This document shows positions 6,971-15,566 of a DNA stretch of 17,014 bases, one piece after another. This DNA comes from DASQFY01 sp036397815 (GTDB taxonomy: Bacteria > Chloroflexota > Limnocylindria > QHBO01). Position 1 is the stretch's first letter. Every line of letters begins with the position of its first letter. The notes under the pieces are model-generated. The model was given only the letters and a program-made list of their open reading frames with translations, made no database searches and was not told the DNA's origin. The DNA lies in contig DASWIE010000005.1 in the NCBI GenBank assembly GCA_036397815.1, positions 1-17,014 of the forward strand, in the 5' to 3' direction. A program made the translations under genes and the position numbers.

Positions 6971-6986
6971 TGTCCGGAAACGGACA
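6971..6986. repeat. GNRA-type tetraloop stem-loop
   Basis: TGTCCG, GAAA, CGGACA: a perfect 6-bp stem with a GAAA loop when read on the plus strand (TTTC on the minus). It lies 84 bp upstream of the DUF885 start. The DNA dyad could be an operator, or the RNA hairpin a leader structure. There is no U-tract, so a terminator is unlikely. Confidence 0.4.
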
Positions 6987-7031
6987 GTGCGGTCCAGTCA
7001 TGTCAAACGTGGTGTCCCGATCAGCCGCCAG

Positions 7032-7048
7032 GATCACGTAGCGATCAC
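7032..7048. repeat. GATCAC direct repeat, 11-bp phase
   Basis: GATCAC at 7032-7037 and again at 7043-7048, one helical turn apart (GTGATC-N5-GTGATC on the minus strand). Possibly a two-site binding element for a regulator of the downstream DUF885 gene; chance is not excluded. Confidence 0.25.
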
Positions 7049-7188
7049 ATCGGCCAAGTTGGGGGCCGGCGAGCGGCAATCTTGGCTGCCACGAACGACC
7101 GGCGACCCAGGCGGCCATCCATCCGCCTGAAGTTCGCCGATAGGAACGCCAGATGATCGCCGCGAAGAAAACGGCGGGGGCAGCGGGC

Positions 7189-8217
7189 CTAGCGAGGCGG
7201 GGGTACCAGGCGGCCGAAGCGCTCCGGATCGGCACAGGCGGCGACCTGGATCGCGTTGAGCGCCGCGCCCTTGCGCAGGTTGTCGGACGACAGGAAGAGG
7301 GCGAACCCACGGGCGCGACCGGGGATCGCGCGCAGGCGACCGACCAGGACCGGGTCGCGGCCGGCGACGTCGAGCGGCATGGGGTGCCGATAGCTGCCGT
7401 CCGCCGGGCGATACTCCAGCCCGGGCGCGGCCCTGAGCACGCTCTCCAGCTCCTCGACGCTCGTGTCCTGCACCGTGGTGAAGTGCAGCGCAACCGAGTG
7501 TCCGGTATGAACCGGCACCCGGACGGTGGTGGCCGCCAGGTCGAGCTCGGGCATGCCCAGGATCTTCCGCAGCTCGGCGATGATCTTGCGCTCCTCGCCG
7601 GACCAGCCCGTCTCGTCGAGCACGTCGATCTGCGGCACGACGCTGTCGGCGATGCGGCCATGGAACGGTGAGCCTGCAGCCCGTTCCGTCCCGCCCGCGG
7701 CTCGCTCCGCCTCATAGGCGTCCAGCCCGGCGCGGCCGGCGCCGCTCACCGCCTGGTAGGAGGCGAGGTCGACCGATGCCAGCCCGGCAGCGTCGCGGAT
7801 GGGGGCCAGCGCCACCACGGCGGCCGCAGTCGTGCAGTTCGGGTTCGCGACCAGGTTGCCGTCGTGGCCGCGCAGGACGACGCCGTTCGCCTCCGGCACC
7901 ACCAGCGGGACCGCGGGATCGAGCCGGAACGCGCTCGAGTTGTCGACGATCAGCGGCACGCTCTGGCCTGGACCGGCCACGATCTCGCGCGAGGCCGGTG
8001 CATCCGTCGCCAGGAACAGCACCTCCAGCTCGCCGGCCACGCCGTCCTCCAGGACGCCGACCGGCACCTCGCCGTCGCCGTAGGCGACCGTGCCCACCTC
8101 CGAGCCAAAGGCTCGCAGCGAGCCGGCCGGCAGGCCGGCATCGGCCAGGATGGAGAGGAAGACGCCACCCACCACGCCCCGTGCACCCGCCACCCCGACG
8201 ACCGGCCAGTCGCTCAT
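7189..8217 (-). CDS. asd: Aspartate-semialdehyde dehydrogenase
   Basis: A 342-residue enzyme that reduces aspartyl-4-phosphate to aspartate-4-semialdehyde with NADPH, the branch point to lysine/diaminopimelate, threonine and methionine. The N-terminal dinucleotide motif is VVGVAGARGVVG (6-17). VANPNCTT (123-130) holds the catalytic Cys128, SGAGRAGLD follows at 158-166, and PVHTGHS (235-241) supplies the active-site His240. Length and motif order match the family. The start is the ATG at 8217, which overlaps the hom stop in ATGA (8214-8217), so translation is probably coupled to hom. A longer in-frame extension upstream is rejected because it runs through hom in another frame. Aspartokinase is not in the window. 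Confidence 0.95.
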   Translation of the reverse strand: MSDWPVVGVAGARGVVGGVFLSILADAGLPAGSLRAFGSEVGTVAYGDGEVPVGVLEDGVAGELEVLFLATDAPASREIVAGPGQSVPLIVDNSSAFRLDPAVPLVVPEANGVVLRGHDGNLVANPNCTTAAAVVALAPIRDAAGLASVDLASYQAVSGAGRAGLDAYEAERAAGGTERAAGSPFHGRIADSVVPQIDVLDETGWSGEERKIIAELRKILGMPELDLAATTVRVPVHTGHSVALHFTTVQDTSVEELESVLRAAPGLEYRPADGSYRHPMPLDVAGRDPVLVGRLRAIPGRARGFALFLSSDNLRKGAALNAIQVAACADPERFGRLVPPPR

Positions 8218-9140
8218 GACGTTGCCCCGAACAGGATCGGTCGCTCGCCGGCGACCAGGCGTGCCAGGTCGGCATACACCGCGCCCACCGAGAGCGGACC
8301 CCCGGCCCCCGGGCCCGATATGCGGAGAACGGATCCGTCTCGCAGCTCGACCTCCAGCACGCCTTCCACGCCGGACGCCGCGGCAAAGGCCGTTCCCTGG
8401 TCCAGCTCCATCGGTCCAACCCGCATCGTCGCCTCGTTCGCCTCTGCCACCAGTCGGATCGTCTCGCCACCGGGCACTCGGACGCCGACGATACCGCGGG
8501 TGTCGACCTCGCGCTCGGCGCGCCAGCGGCCCCACGCAACCGACGCCAGGATGGCCAGCTTCTGTGCGGCGTCGCGTCCCTCGACGTCGAAGGACGGGTC
8601 CGGCTCGGCGTAGCCGGCCCGCTGTGCCTCGGCCAGGGCGGAGTCGTAGGTGCTGCCGTCGCCCATCGCCGCCAGGACGAAGGTCGTGGTGGCGTTGAGC
8701 AGGCCCCGCAACCGCACGATCCGGGAGCTTGCCGCCAGGTGCTCGACCAGCTCGATCATGGGCGTGGCACCGCCGACGCTGGCCGACGCCAGCAGCGCGG
8801 CGCCGTTCGCCCGCGCCAGCCGGGCCAGCTCATCCCCGTGCGTGGCGAGCAGCGCCTTGTTGCCGGTGACGTACGGGCGGCCGCGTCGCAGCGTGGTGCG
8901 CGCCCAACGCGCGGGCTCGTCGATGCCTCCCGCCAGCTCTACGACCGCGTCGAGCCCATCGTCTTCGACGAGCTCTTCGGGTGGACCGATGTCGACGCCC
9001 GGCGGGAGCCCGCGGCTCCGCGCGCGGGCCGCGTCGCGGACCGCAACGCGCGACAGCTCGATGGGCAGCGGGCCGGTGGCCACCAGGTCGCCCAGCGCCG
9101 CGCCCATGGTCCCCCAGCCGATCAGCCCGATGCGGATCAC
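8214..9140 (-). CDS. hom: Homoserine dehydrogenase, short form without ACT domain
   Basis: A 308-residue enzyme that reduces aspartate-4-semialdehyde to homoserine. It has the NAD(P) motif IGLIGWGTMG (4-13), YVTGNKALLA (90-99) with the catalytic-region Lys95, the family signature GYAEPDPSFDVEGRDAAQKL (176-195), and SGPGAGG (275-281). The usual C-terminal ACT regulatory domain is absent: the protein ends about 25 residues after the SGPGAGG region, whereas ACT-containing forms run to about 430 residues. Threonine feedback through this protein is therefore unlikely (inference). It lies between the S9 peptidase and asd, with ATGA overlaps at both ends (9137-9140 and 8214-8217), so the three genes form one translationally coupled unit. 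Confidence 0.94.
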   Translation of the reverse strand: MIRIGLIGWGTMGAALGDLVATGPLPIELSRVAVRDAARARSRGLPPGVDIGPPEELVEDDGLDAVVELAGGIDEPARWARTTLRRGRPYVTGNKALLATHGDELARLARANGAALLASASVGGATPMIELVEHLAASSRIVRLRGLLNATTTFVLAAMGDGSTYDSALAEAQRAGYAEPDPSFDVEGRDAAQKLAILASVAWGRWRAEREVDTRGIVGVRVPGGETIRLVAEANEATMRVGPMELDQGTAFAAASGVEGVLEVELRDGSVLRISGPGAGGPLSVGAVYADLARLVAGERPILFGATS

Positions 9141-10921
9141 TGTGGCGCCGGCGTACCGAGGTGGCGGGCCGCGAAGTCGATCATCTTTTCCGTCTGCCGG
9201 ATCCGCTCCTCCATCTTCCTGGAGCCATGGCCTGCGTCGAACCGCAGGACCTCGTGAGCTTTACCGAGCGCTCGCAGTCGGTCGAGGTAGTTGTCGATCT
9301 GGCGCACCGGGCAGCGGGGATCGTTCTCTCCGACCGACACGAACACCGGCACGTCAACCTCCTCCACGTAGGTGATCGGAGATCGCGCACGATAGCGCTC
9401 GGGATCATCGGCAGGTGACGCGCCGAACAAAGCCCGATCGAAGGCTTTGAGCGGCTCCATCTCGTCCTCGTAGGCGGCCACGTAATCGGCAACCGGTACC
9501 AATGCGATGCCAAGGGACCAGCGGCCGGGATCGATTCCAAGCCCGAGCAGCGTCAGATAGCCTCCCCACGAGCCGCCGGCGAGCACCAGGCGCTTCGGAT
9601 CCGCGATCCCATCGGCCACGACGCGGTCGGCAACCGCGGCGATGTCCTGCAGCTCGGTGAAGCCCGGATTGCCCGTGATCGCATCGCGCCAGTCACGGCC
9701 ATAGCCCGTGCTGCCTCGGTAGTTCACCAGCACGCACGCGAAGTCGTGGTCGACCCACGCCTGGAGCTCGGGAAAGAACTCGTCGCCGTCGTGCGCATCC
9801 GGGCCGCCGTGGATCAGGACGATGGTCGGGTGAGGACGCGCTGCGTGAGGCTCGGCGACGAACGCCGGCACCCTGCCGACATGGAGGTCGGCGTATGGAA
9901 CGCCCTGGGGCGCCGGCTCACCCGGAAGCCGGAAGGCGACCCCGCCACCGCTCCGGCGGACCTCTGGAGGCGATGACGCATCCGTCCATACGTACCAGAC
10001 ATCTCCATCCGGGCGCACCGCAGCCGGGCCCGCGATGCCTCTGGCGACTCCCAGATCGGTAACGGATCCGGTCCGCACGTCATGCTTCAGGAGCTCGATC
10101 CGTCCCGCGTGGTCATGCTCGAGCAGCAACGCAGTACCTTCGGGATACCAGGATGCCTCCACCTCCCCAGGCAGGTCGAGTGGAACGTCGACAGTCTCAT
10201 CGCGCTCCGGTGCCCAGATCATCGGCCGTCGCTTGCCGTCCCGTTCGTGATGCACGATGAGGCGCCTATCGCCGTGCACCGGCGACCACGCGCCAGCCGA
10301 CAGTCCCAGCCCCGGGCCATCCCAGAGTTCCGCTACCCGCTGGCCGGTGAGGTCGCAGACGCGCACCGCGGGGTGCCGGCTGTCGCCCTGCTCCGAGTGA
10401 TGGAAGCAGACAAGTCCACCGTCGCTCGAGAGGCCCGATATCGCCGCCCACCAGCGCGGTACGCCGGAGAGCCAGGCACTCTCGGTATGCTGGTAGAAGA
10501 GGCGAGGAGGGGCTCCCGGCTGGATGGCGTACATCTGGCTTCCGGCCTCACTCGAGCTGCCGACAACGGCCGCCCCCGTACCAAGTGCAAGGCCGGCGCT
10601 GTAGGCTGGGTCAATCCCCCCGAAGGCCACGCGTGGGTCACCACCCTCCCACGGCTTCGTCATCCAGACGCCCAGTTCGTCGCCATCGGTGTCCTCGAAC
10701 CAGTAACAGGTGTCCCCGGTCGGGTCGATCTGGGCATTCGTCGTCCCCTCGCCGCGATCGGTCACCTGCCGGTGAACGTCAGTCGCGCGATCCCAGGCGC
10801 TGAACTCCCACTTGCCGCTTGCGTTGGACAGGTAGAGCAACCGATCCGGCCGGAGGCTTGCCCATTGCGGTAACAGCGCGAATGGGGCACGAAAGCGGCG
10901 GCGCCAGGCTGCTTCGAGCAT
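9137..10921 (-). CDS. S9 family (prolyl-oligopeptidase / acylaminoacyl-peptidase type) serine peptidase
   Basis: A 594-residue protein. The N-terminal two thirds (about 20-345) are a repetitive beta-propeller-like region with W-x-P/DG repeats such as WSPVHGD, WYPEGT and VRPDGD. The C-terminal alpha/beta hydrolase domain begins near PTIVLIHGGP (365-374) and contains LVLAGGSWGGYLT (445-457) with nucleophile Ser451, GENDPRCP (531-538) with Asp534, and DAGHGS (562-567) with His565. It should cleave oligopeptides or acyl-peptides in the cytoplasm; no signal peptide is seen. The ATG at 10921 has a good GGAGG seven bases upstream. It is the first gene of the hom-asd unit, joined by an ATGA overlap at 9137-9140, so peptide turnover and aspartate-family amino-acid synthesis share a message. 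Confidence 0.92.
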   Translation of the reverse strand: MLEAAWRRRFRAPFALLPQWASLRPDRLLYLSNASGKWEFSAWDRATDVHRQVTDRGEGTTNAQIDPTGDTCYWFEDTDGDELGVWMTKPWEGGDPRVAFGGIDPAYSAGLALGTGAAVVGSSSEAGSQMYAIQPGAPPRLFYQHTESAWLSGVPRWWAAISGLSSDGGLVCFHHSEQGDSRHPAVRVCDLTGQRVAELWDGPGLGLSAGAWSPVHGDRRLIVHHERDGKRRPMIWAPERDETVDVPLDLPGEVEASWYPEGTALLLEHDHAGRIELLKHDVRTGSVTDLGVARGIAGPAAVRPDGDVWYVWTDASSPPEVRRSGGGVAFRLPGEPAPQGVPYADLHVGRVPAFVAEPHAARPHPTIVLIHGGPDAHDGDEFFPELQAWVDHDFACVLVNYRGSTGYGRDWRDAITGNPGFTELQDIAAVADRVVADGIADPKRLVLAGGSWGGYLTLLGLGIDPGRWSLGIALVPVADYVAAYEDEMEPLKAFDRALFGASPADDPERYRARSPITYVEEVDVPVFVSVGENDPRCPVRQIDNYLDRLRALGKAHEVLRFDAGHGSRKMEERIRQTEKMIDFAARHLGTPAPQ

Positions 10922-10949
10922 GCGGATGCCTCCATGGGCGAGGACGCCG

Positions 10950-10955
10950 AGTCTA
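10950..10955 (-). promoter_or_regulatory. Candidate -10 element for the S9 peptidase-hom-asd operon
   Basis: TAGACT on the minus strand, in the context CCCTAGACTCGG, 28 bp upstream of the ATG at 10921. It would give a leader of about 22 nt that includes the GGAGG. No convincing -35 is visible. The same TAGACTC word precedes two other genes in this window. Confidence 0.45.
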
Positions 10956-11000
10956 GGGCCTCACAGCCCCCAGCGCGACACAGCAGCGAGTACGACCGAA

Positions 11001-11006
11001 TAGACT
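11001..11006 (+). promoter_or_regulatory. Candidate -10 element for the NTF2-like gene
   Basis: TAGACT in the context AATAGACTCAGG, ending 9 nt before the ATG at 11016 and 3 nt before the GTG at 11010. This favours a leaderless or nearly leaderless transcript starting at the ATG. No -35 is evident. Confidence 0.4.
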
Positions 11007-11009
11007 CAG

Positions 11010-11351
11010 GTGCAGATGGGAGCCACCGAGACCGTCGATCTCTTTTTCGAGCTGATCAACGACGACCTGCGCGACAAGGCCGTTGGGCTCTTCGCGGAGC
11101 ACGCGGTGATGGGGATCAGCGTGCCCGGCTCTGACGAGCGCACGAACCTGCGTGGGCGGGACAAGGTCGGCGGCTGGTTCGTGCGTGCCGGCGACGGCTT
11201 CCGGATGTACGCCAACGAAGGCCGGAGCATGGGCTCCAGCTACATCGCGGACGTGACAGTCATGCGCCCCGGCGCCCCTTCGATGCACGTGGAGGCGAAC
11301 TTCCGGGTGGAGGGTGGCGAGATCGTGGCCCTCTTTCTCCAGCCGCTGTAG
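11010..11351 (+). CDS. NTF2-like / SnoaL-like small protein
   Basis: 113 residues from the GTG at 11010, or 111 from the ATG at 11016, which is the better fit to the upstream -10. The sequence opens ATETVDLFFELINDDLRDKAVGLFAEHAVM, the helix-rich start of the NTF2-like cone fold, continues with LRGRDKVGGWF, and ends in beta strands (MHVEANFRVEGGEIVALFLQ). Proteins of this type are often small enzymes (SnoaL-like isomerases or cyclases) or ligand-binding or polyketide-associated factors; no specific activity can be assigned. It is divergent from the S9 peptidase and convergent with the Ser/Thr kinase, whose stop lies 18 bp away, so it is probably monocistronic. Confidence 0.7.
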   Translation: MQMGATETVDLFFELINDDLRDKAVGLFAEHAVMGISVPGSDERTNLRGRDKVGGWFVRAGDGFRMYANEGRSMGSSYIADVTVMRPGAPSMHVEANFRVEGGEIVALFLQPL

Positions 11352-11369
11352 CGCGCCGTCGCCTCCGGT

Positions 11370-12716
<1,347 letters not shown>

Positions 12717-12721
12717 GGCTC

Positions 12722-12736
12722 GCCCGCTCAGCGGGC
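12722..12736 (-). promoter_or_regulatory. GC-rich hairpin just upstream of the kinase start codon
   Basis: GCCCG (12722-12726) pairs with CGGGC (12732-12736) around a 5-nt loop; as a DNA dyad the arms are 7 bp (GCCCGCT/AGCGGGC) about one central base. It ends 5 nt before the kinase ATG, where a ribosome binding site would be. It may restrain translation or be an operator; no T-run, so not a terminator. Confidence 0.4.
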
Positions 12737-12814
12737 AGGGATGAGTTCCTGCACGATCATTGCCACGGTATGTCGCCAGTTCCGCCTCTGAACTGTGTGC
12801 GCCACGCAGAAGCC

Positions 12815-12830
12815 GGTGCGGCCTGGCACC
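12815..12830. repeat. Inverted repeat at the cofE stop
   Basis: GGTGC (12815-12819) and GCACC (12826-12830) flank a 6-nt loop; the last base overlaps the cofE stop codon. It could slow transcription at the end of the cof operon, but without a U-tract it is a weak terminator candidate. Confidence 0.25.
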
Positions 12831-13585
12831 TACGGGAAGAGGTCCTGTTCCCGAGGCATGACGAGGGCGGCAGCCCCACGCTCCTCCCCGGCAGGCAGGG
12901 CGAACTCGAACCCGCGCACCAGCACGATGGGACGCTGCGCGACCTTCCCGCCAGCCAGGTCGGCGGCCGAGGCAAGCTCGTCGCCGATCGCGATCACCGT
13001 CGAGCGCATCTCGCGTCCCTGCGCATCGGGGGTGCCGCGCAGGTCGACCAGGACGTCGAGACCGGCTGCTCCGATCGCCACGTTCACGATCCCGTTGCGC
13101 CACGGCCGGCCGAACGAGTCGGAAATCAGGATCGCGGGCGAAGCGCCGGTAAGCTCGCCGAGGCGCGACCGAAGCGAGCGCGCGGAGCGGTCCGGGTCCT
13201 CGGGCAGCAGGGTCGCAACTTCCCCGCCGCCGACGTTGGAAAGGTCCACGCCCGCATTGGCGCAGACGAACCCGTGCCGGGTGCGCGAGATGATGAGTCC
13301 CCCATCGGCCATGCGGACGACCTCGGCACTCTCCCGCAGCACCAGCTCCACCTGCCGCGGGTCCTTGCCCCATTTCTCGGCCCAGGCGCGCGCCTCCTCG
13401 CCCGGGGTGACCGAAGCCAGCTCGACCACTCGCCCCTCAGCCTTGCTGACGACCTTCTGGGTGACGACCAGCACGTCGGCGTCCATGAGACCGATGCCGG
13501 CGGCGCCGAGCGCCGCCGCGATGAGGGCAGCCAGGTCGTCGCCGGGCCGGACCTCGGGGATCCGCTCGAGCGGGATGAGCGACAT
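12830..13585 (-). CDS. cofE: Coenzyme F420-0:L-glutamate ligase (gamma-glutamyl ligase)
   Basis: A 251-residue enzyme that adds L-glutamates to F420-0 using GTP. Family landmarks are DVLVVTQKVVSKAEGRVV (37-54), KWGKDPRQVELVLRESAEVVR (71-91), RHGFVCANAGVDLSNV (103-118), ILISDSFGRPWRNGIVNVAIG (152-172) and GDELASAADL (201-210). The length equals the stand-alone archaeal-type CofE; the C-terminal nitroreductase-like domain found in actinobacterial FbiB is missing. The ATG at 13585 overlaps the cofC stop by one base (TGATG), so the two are probably co-translated. A longer in-frame reading that runs upstream through cofC is rejected. Confidence 0.94.
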   Translation of the reverse strand: MSLIPLERIPEVRPGDDLAALIAAALGAAGIGLMDADVLVVTQKVVSKAEGRVVELASVTPGEEARAWAEKWGKDPRQVELVLRESAEVVRMADGGLIISRTRHGFVCANAGVDLSNVGGGEVATLLPEDPDRSARSLRSRLGELTGASPAILISDSFGRPWRNGIVNVAIGAAGLDVLVDLRGTPDAQGREMRSTVIAIGDELASAADLAGGKVAQRPIVLVRGFEFALPAGEERGAAALVMPREQDLFP

Positions 13586-14181
13586 CACGCCGCGTCGCCC
13601 AGCTCCAGCCAGCGTGCCAGGTCGGCGGGCGTGTCGAGGTCGAAGGCGAGCCCGGGGCGCTCGACGATGGCGACCGGCAACCCCGCGGCCCCGGCCGCGG
13701 ACCGATGCGCCGCGAACGAGCCGACGCCGAAGGCAAACCCGATCGCGCCGGGCGGCCGCATCGCGAGGCCGTTGGTGCCGCTCCCGGCGCGGTCGGGGGC
13801 GATCGCCACGCCGCTCGGCTCCGGCACCGCCGCGATCAGCGCTCGAACGTCGTCGACGGTGAGGTTCGGGAGGTCGCCGTGGAGTATGCACAGCGTCTCG
13901 ATCCCGTCGACCACGGCCTCGTCCCGCGCCTGGTCGAGCCCGCGGTTGAGGCCCATGCCGCGCTGCACGATCAGGCGCGCGCCAGCCGCGGCGACGATCG
14001 GCTCCAGGGACGCGGCCGGTGTGATCACCACCACGTCCGAGCACGCCTCCTGCACGACCGACAGGACGCGGGCGAGGAGCTTGCGGGCGAGCTCGATCCG
14101 CTCCGCGTCGTCCAGGACGGCGGCGAGGCGTGTCTTCGCCGCCTCGAGGCCGCGGTGCGGCACGATGATCCGGGTGGTCAT
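13585..14181 (-). CDS. cofC: 2-phospho-L-lactate (or phosphoenolpyruvate) guanylyltransferase
   Basis: A 198-residue nucleotidyltransferase that activates phospholactate or phosphoenolpyruvate with GTP to supply the side chain of F420. It shows the NTP-transferase start RIIVPHRGLEAAKTRLAAVL (4-23, with Lys16 and Arg18 in the family's AKTRL position), GMGLNRGLDQA (75-85), the metal-binding HGDLPNLT (101-108), DRAGSGTNGL (130-139) and the C-terminal FDLDTPADL (180-188). These match CofC/FbiD; sequence cannot settle which phospho-acid is used. The ATG at 14181 overlaps the cofD stop (ATGA, 14178-14181) and the stop overlaps the cofE start, so it sits inside a tightly coupled operon. Confidence 0.93.
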   Translation of the reverse strand: MTTRIIVPHRGLEAAKTRLAAVLDDAERIELARKLLARVLSVVQEACSDVVVITPAASLEPIVAAAGARLIVQRGMGLNRGLDQARDEAVVDGIETLCILHGDLPNLTVDDVRALIAAVPEPSGVAIAPDRAGSGTNGLAMRPPGAIGFAFGVGSFAAHRSAAGAAGLPVAIVERPGLAFDLDTPADLARWLELGDAA

Positions 14182-15101
14182 GCCACAGCCAGGATCGCGC
14201 GCGCCAGCTCGGCGCGGTCAGCATCGCTGCGCATCACGGTGGGCAGGACGCTGACCTCCATCCCGAGCGCCTCGATCTGGGGCGCCAGCTCGGCGTCCGC
14301 GGCGTCGATCACGAAGCGCTGGATCAGCCCCTGGTAGAGGCGTGCGACGCCAAGCGCGCTCGACTCGTGGCCGAGCGAGACGAGCATCCTGTCGGCCGGG
14401 CCGCGGAGCGCCTTCCCGGCCACGATCCCGCTGACCCCGATCCGCGGGGCCGGCGAGGCAAGGATTGCCTCTCGCATGCCGGGGATCGCGAGCGTCGGCC
14501 CGATGCTGACCAGCGGGTTGGACGGCCCGATCACCACCAGCTCGGCCTCCGCCAATGCGGCCAACGCGTCGGGGCTCGGACGCGCCTCCTCGACTCCGTC
14601 GAAGCGCAGCGACCGCACCGCGTCCGCCTGGCCACGGAGCACGAAGTACTCCTGGAAGTCGACCCAGCCGTCACCGGTCTGCACCTTGGTTCGCAAGCGG
14701 TCATCCGTGGCGGGGACCAGGTTGCTCGGCACGCCCCGGGCTGCGGCCATCGTGGCGGTGGCATCGGTCAGGGAAGAGCCCTCGCCCAGCAGCTGGTTGC
14801 GGCGCACGTGGGTGGCGAGGTCCGCGTCCCCCACCTGAAACCAGGTGTCCACGCCGTAGCGCGCCAGCATGCCAAGGGCGGTGAACGTGTCGCCCTGCAC
14901 GCCCCAGCCCCGCTCGCGGTCCGCGACTCCGGCGAGGGTGTAGAGGATGGTGTCGATGTCCGGGCACACCAGCAGCCCCAGCCACTCCGTGTCGTCTGCG
15001 ACGTTCACCACGACGGTCAAGTCGCCGGCTGGCAGGACCTGCTGGAAGCCGTGGGCTATCTTCGCGCCGCCCGTGCCGCCGGCAAGCAGGGCGACCCTCA
15101 T
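14178..15101 (-). CDS. cofD: 2-phospho-L-lactate transferase (FO-linking enzyme of F420 synthesis)
   Basis: A 307-residue enzyme that transfers the phospholactyl (or phosphoenolpyruvyl) group from the GDP-activated donor to FO, forming F420-0 (or dehydro-F420-0). It begins with the signature VALLAGGTGGAKIAHGF (3-19), followed by VNVADDTEWLGL (32-43), PDIDTILYTLAG (47-58) and DRERGWGVQGDT (61-72), and later VVIGPSNPLVSIGPTLAIPG (190-209), all typical of CofD/FbiA. It lies between the split-barrel flavoprotein and cofC, with ends overlapping by one base (15101-15103) and four bases (14178-14181). FO synthase (cofG/cofH or fbiC) is not in the window. Confidence 0.95.
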   Translation of the reverse strand: MRVALLAGGTGGAKIAHGFQQVLPAGDLTVVVNVADDTEWLGLLVCPDIDTILYTLAGVADRERGWGVQGDTFTALGMLARYGVDTWFQVGDADLATHVRRNQLLGEGSSLTDATATMAAARGVPSNLVPATDDRLRTKVQTGDGWVDFQEYFVLRGQADAVRSLRFDGVEEARPSPDALAALAEAELVVIGPSNPLVSIGPTLAIPGMREAILASPAPRIGVSGIVAGKALRGPADRMLVSLGHESSALGVARLYQGLIQRFVIDAADAELAPQIEALGMEVSVLPTVMRSDADRAELARAILAVA

Positions 15102-15517
15102 CAGTCGTGCCGGATCACCTTTTCGACCCGCACCCGGAACGTGACGCGCTGCTGGCCGGCGAAGTCATGTGGGTCGTCGCCATAGCGCACGGCGAGCGCC
15201 TGGATGTCGGCCAGCGAGCGCTCCCGGTCGTCGTCAAGCTCCGCCATGCCCCGCAGCGCGACCCAGGTGAGGCCCTCCTCGAAGCAGATGCTGACCCGCG
15301 GGTCCCGGCGCAGGTAGCGCTCCTTGGCGCGCCCCACCTTGGTGTTCATGACGATCGTGTCTGGCCGCTCCGGATCCAGGTCGAACCACATCACCGATTG
15401 GCTCGGCGCGCCCTCGTCGGTCAGCACCGCCAGCACCGGGTAGCGCAGCTCGGCCATGAGCCAGGACCGCAGCTCGTCCGACAGGACGCGCTCAATCGTC
15501 AGGGCGGGATCGGTCAT
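15101..15517 (-). CDS. F420-type split beta-barrel flavoprotein (pyridoxamine 5'-phosphate oxidase-like)
   Basis: 138 residues from the ATG at 15517. The sequence YPVLAVLTDEGAPSQSVMWF, then DTIVMNTKVGRAKERYLRRDPRVSICFEEG and WVALRGMAELDDD, is the split-barrel FMN/F420-binding pattern of FDOR-B proteins annotated as F420-dependent class or PPOX class; the NTxxGRAKxRxLRxDPRVS run is characteristic of cofactor-phosphate binding. It is likely a cytoplasmic reductase or cofactor-binding protein using F420; the substrate is unknown. It heads the cofD-cofC-cofE operon, its stop overlapping the cofD start by one base. A longer upstream in-frame start is rejected because a TAGCAT -10 lies exactly 7 nt before this ATG and no Shine-Dalgarno is present, which suits a leaderless start. 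Confidence 0.88.
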   Translation of the reverse strand: MTDPALTIERVLSDELRSWLMAELRYPVLAVLTDEGAPSQSVMWFDLDPERPDTIVMNTKVGRAKERYLRRDPRVSICFEEGLTWVALRGMAELDDDRERSLADIQALAVRYGDDPHDFAGQQRVTFRVRVEKVIRHD

Positions 15518-15524
15518 TGGTTGG

Positions 15525-15530
15525 ATGCTA
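15525..15530 (-). promoter_or_regulatory. Candidate -10 element for the leaderless FDOR-cofDCE operon
   Basis: TAGCAT on the minus strand, followed by 7 nt and the ATG at 15517, so transcription would begin at or next to the A of the start codon. No clear -35 is visible. It mirrors the plus-strand element at 15554-15559. Confidence 0.55.
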
Positions 15531-15553
15531 GACCGATGTGTCCGCCCGCGCTC

Positions 15554-15559
15554 TAGACT
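15554..15559 (+). promoter_or_regulatory. Candidate -10 element for the leaderless LLM oxidoreductase gene
   Basis: TAGACT, then 7 nt (CGCCTGA) and the GTG at 15567. The same spacing on the opposite side argues for two leaderless divergent transcripts from a 49-bp region. No -35 and no Shine-Dalgarno are visible. Confidence 0.55.
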
Positions 15560-15566
15560 CGCCTGA

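Larger units (their letters stand above)
6888..7188. other. 301-bp intergenic region between asd and the DUF885 gene
   Basis: No convincing gene is present. The region holds a tetraloop stem at 6971-6986 (TGTCCG-GAAA-CGGACA), a perfect TTGACA hexamer on the minus strand (7006-7001) without a good -10 at 16-18 bp, a TACGAT hexamer on the minus strand (6948-6943) that could be the DUF885 -10, and a direct repeat GATCAC at 7032-7037 and 7043-7048. A weak stem CGCCG/CGGCG (7158-7176) follows the asd stop but lacks a T-run. Confidence 0.5.

Noticed and set aside
6971..6986. Stem-loop as intrinsic terminator of asd
   Set aside because: More than 200 bp beyond the asd stop and without a T-run on the minus strand.
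12770..14254. Plus-strand open frame of 494 codons opposite cofE and cofC
   Set aside because: Low-complexity Arg/Ser/Ala/Pro translation antisense to two well-recognised enzymes.
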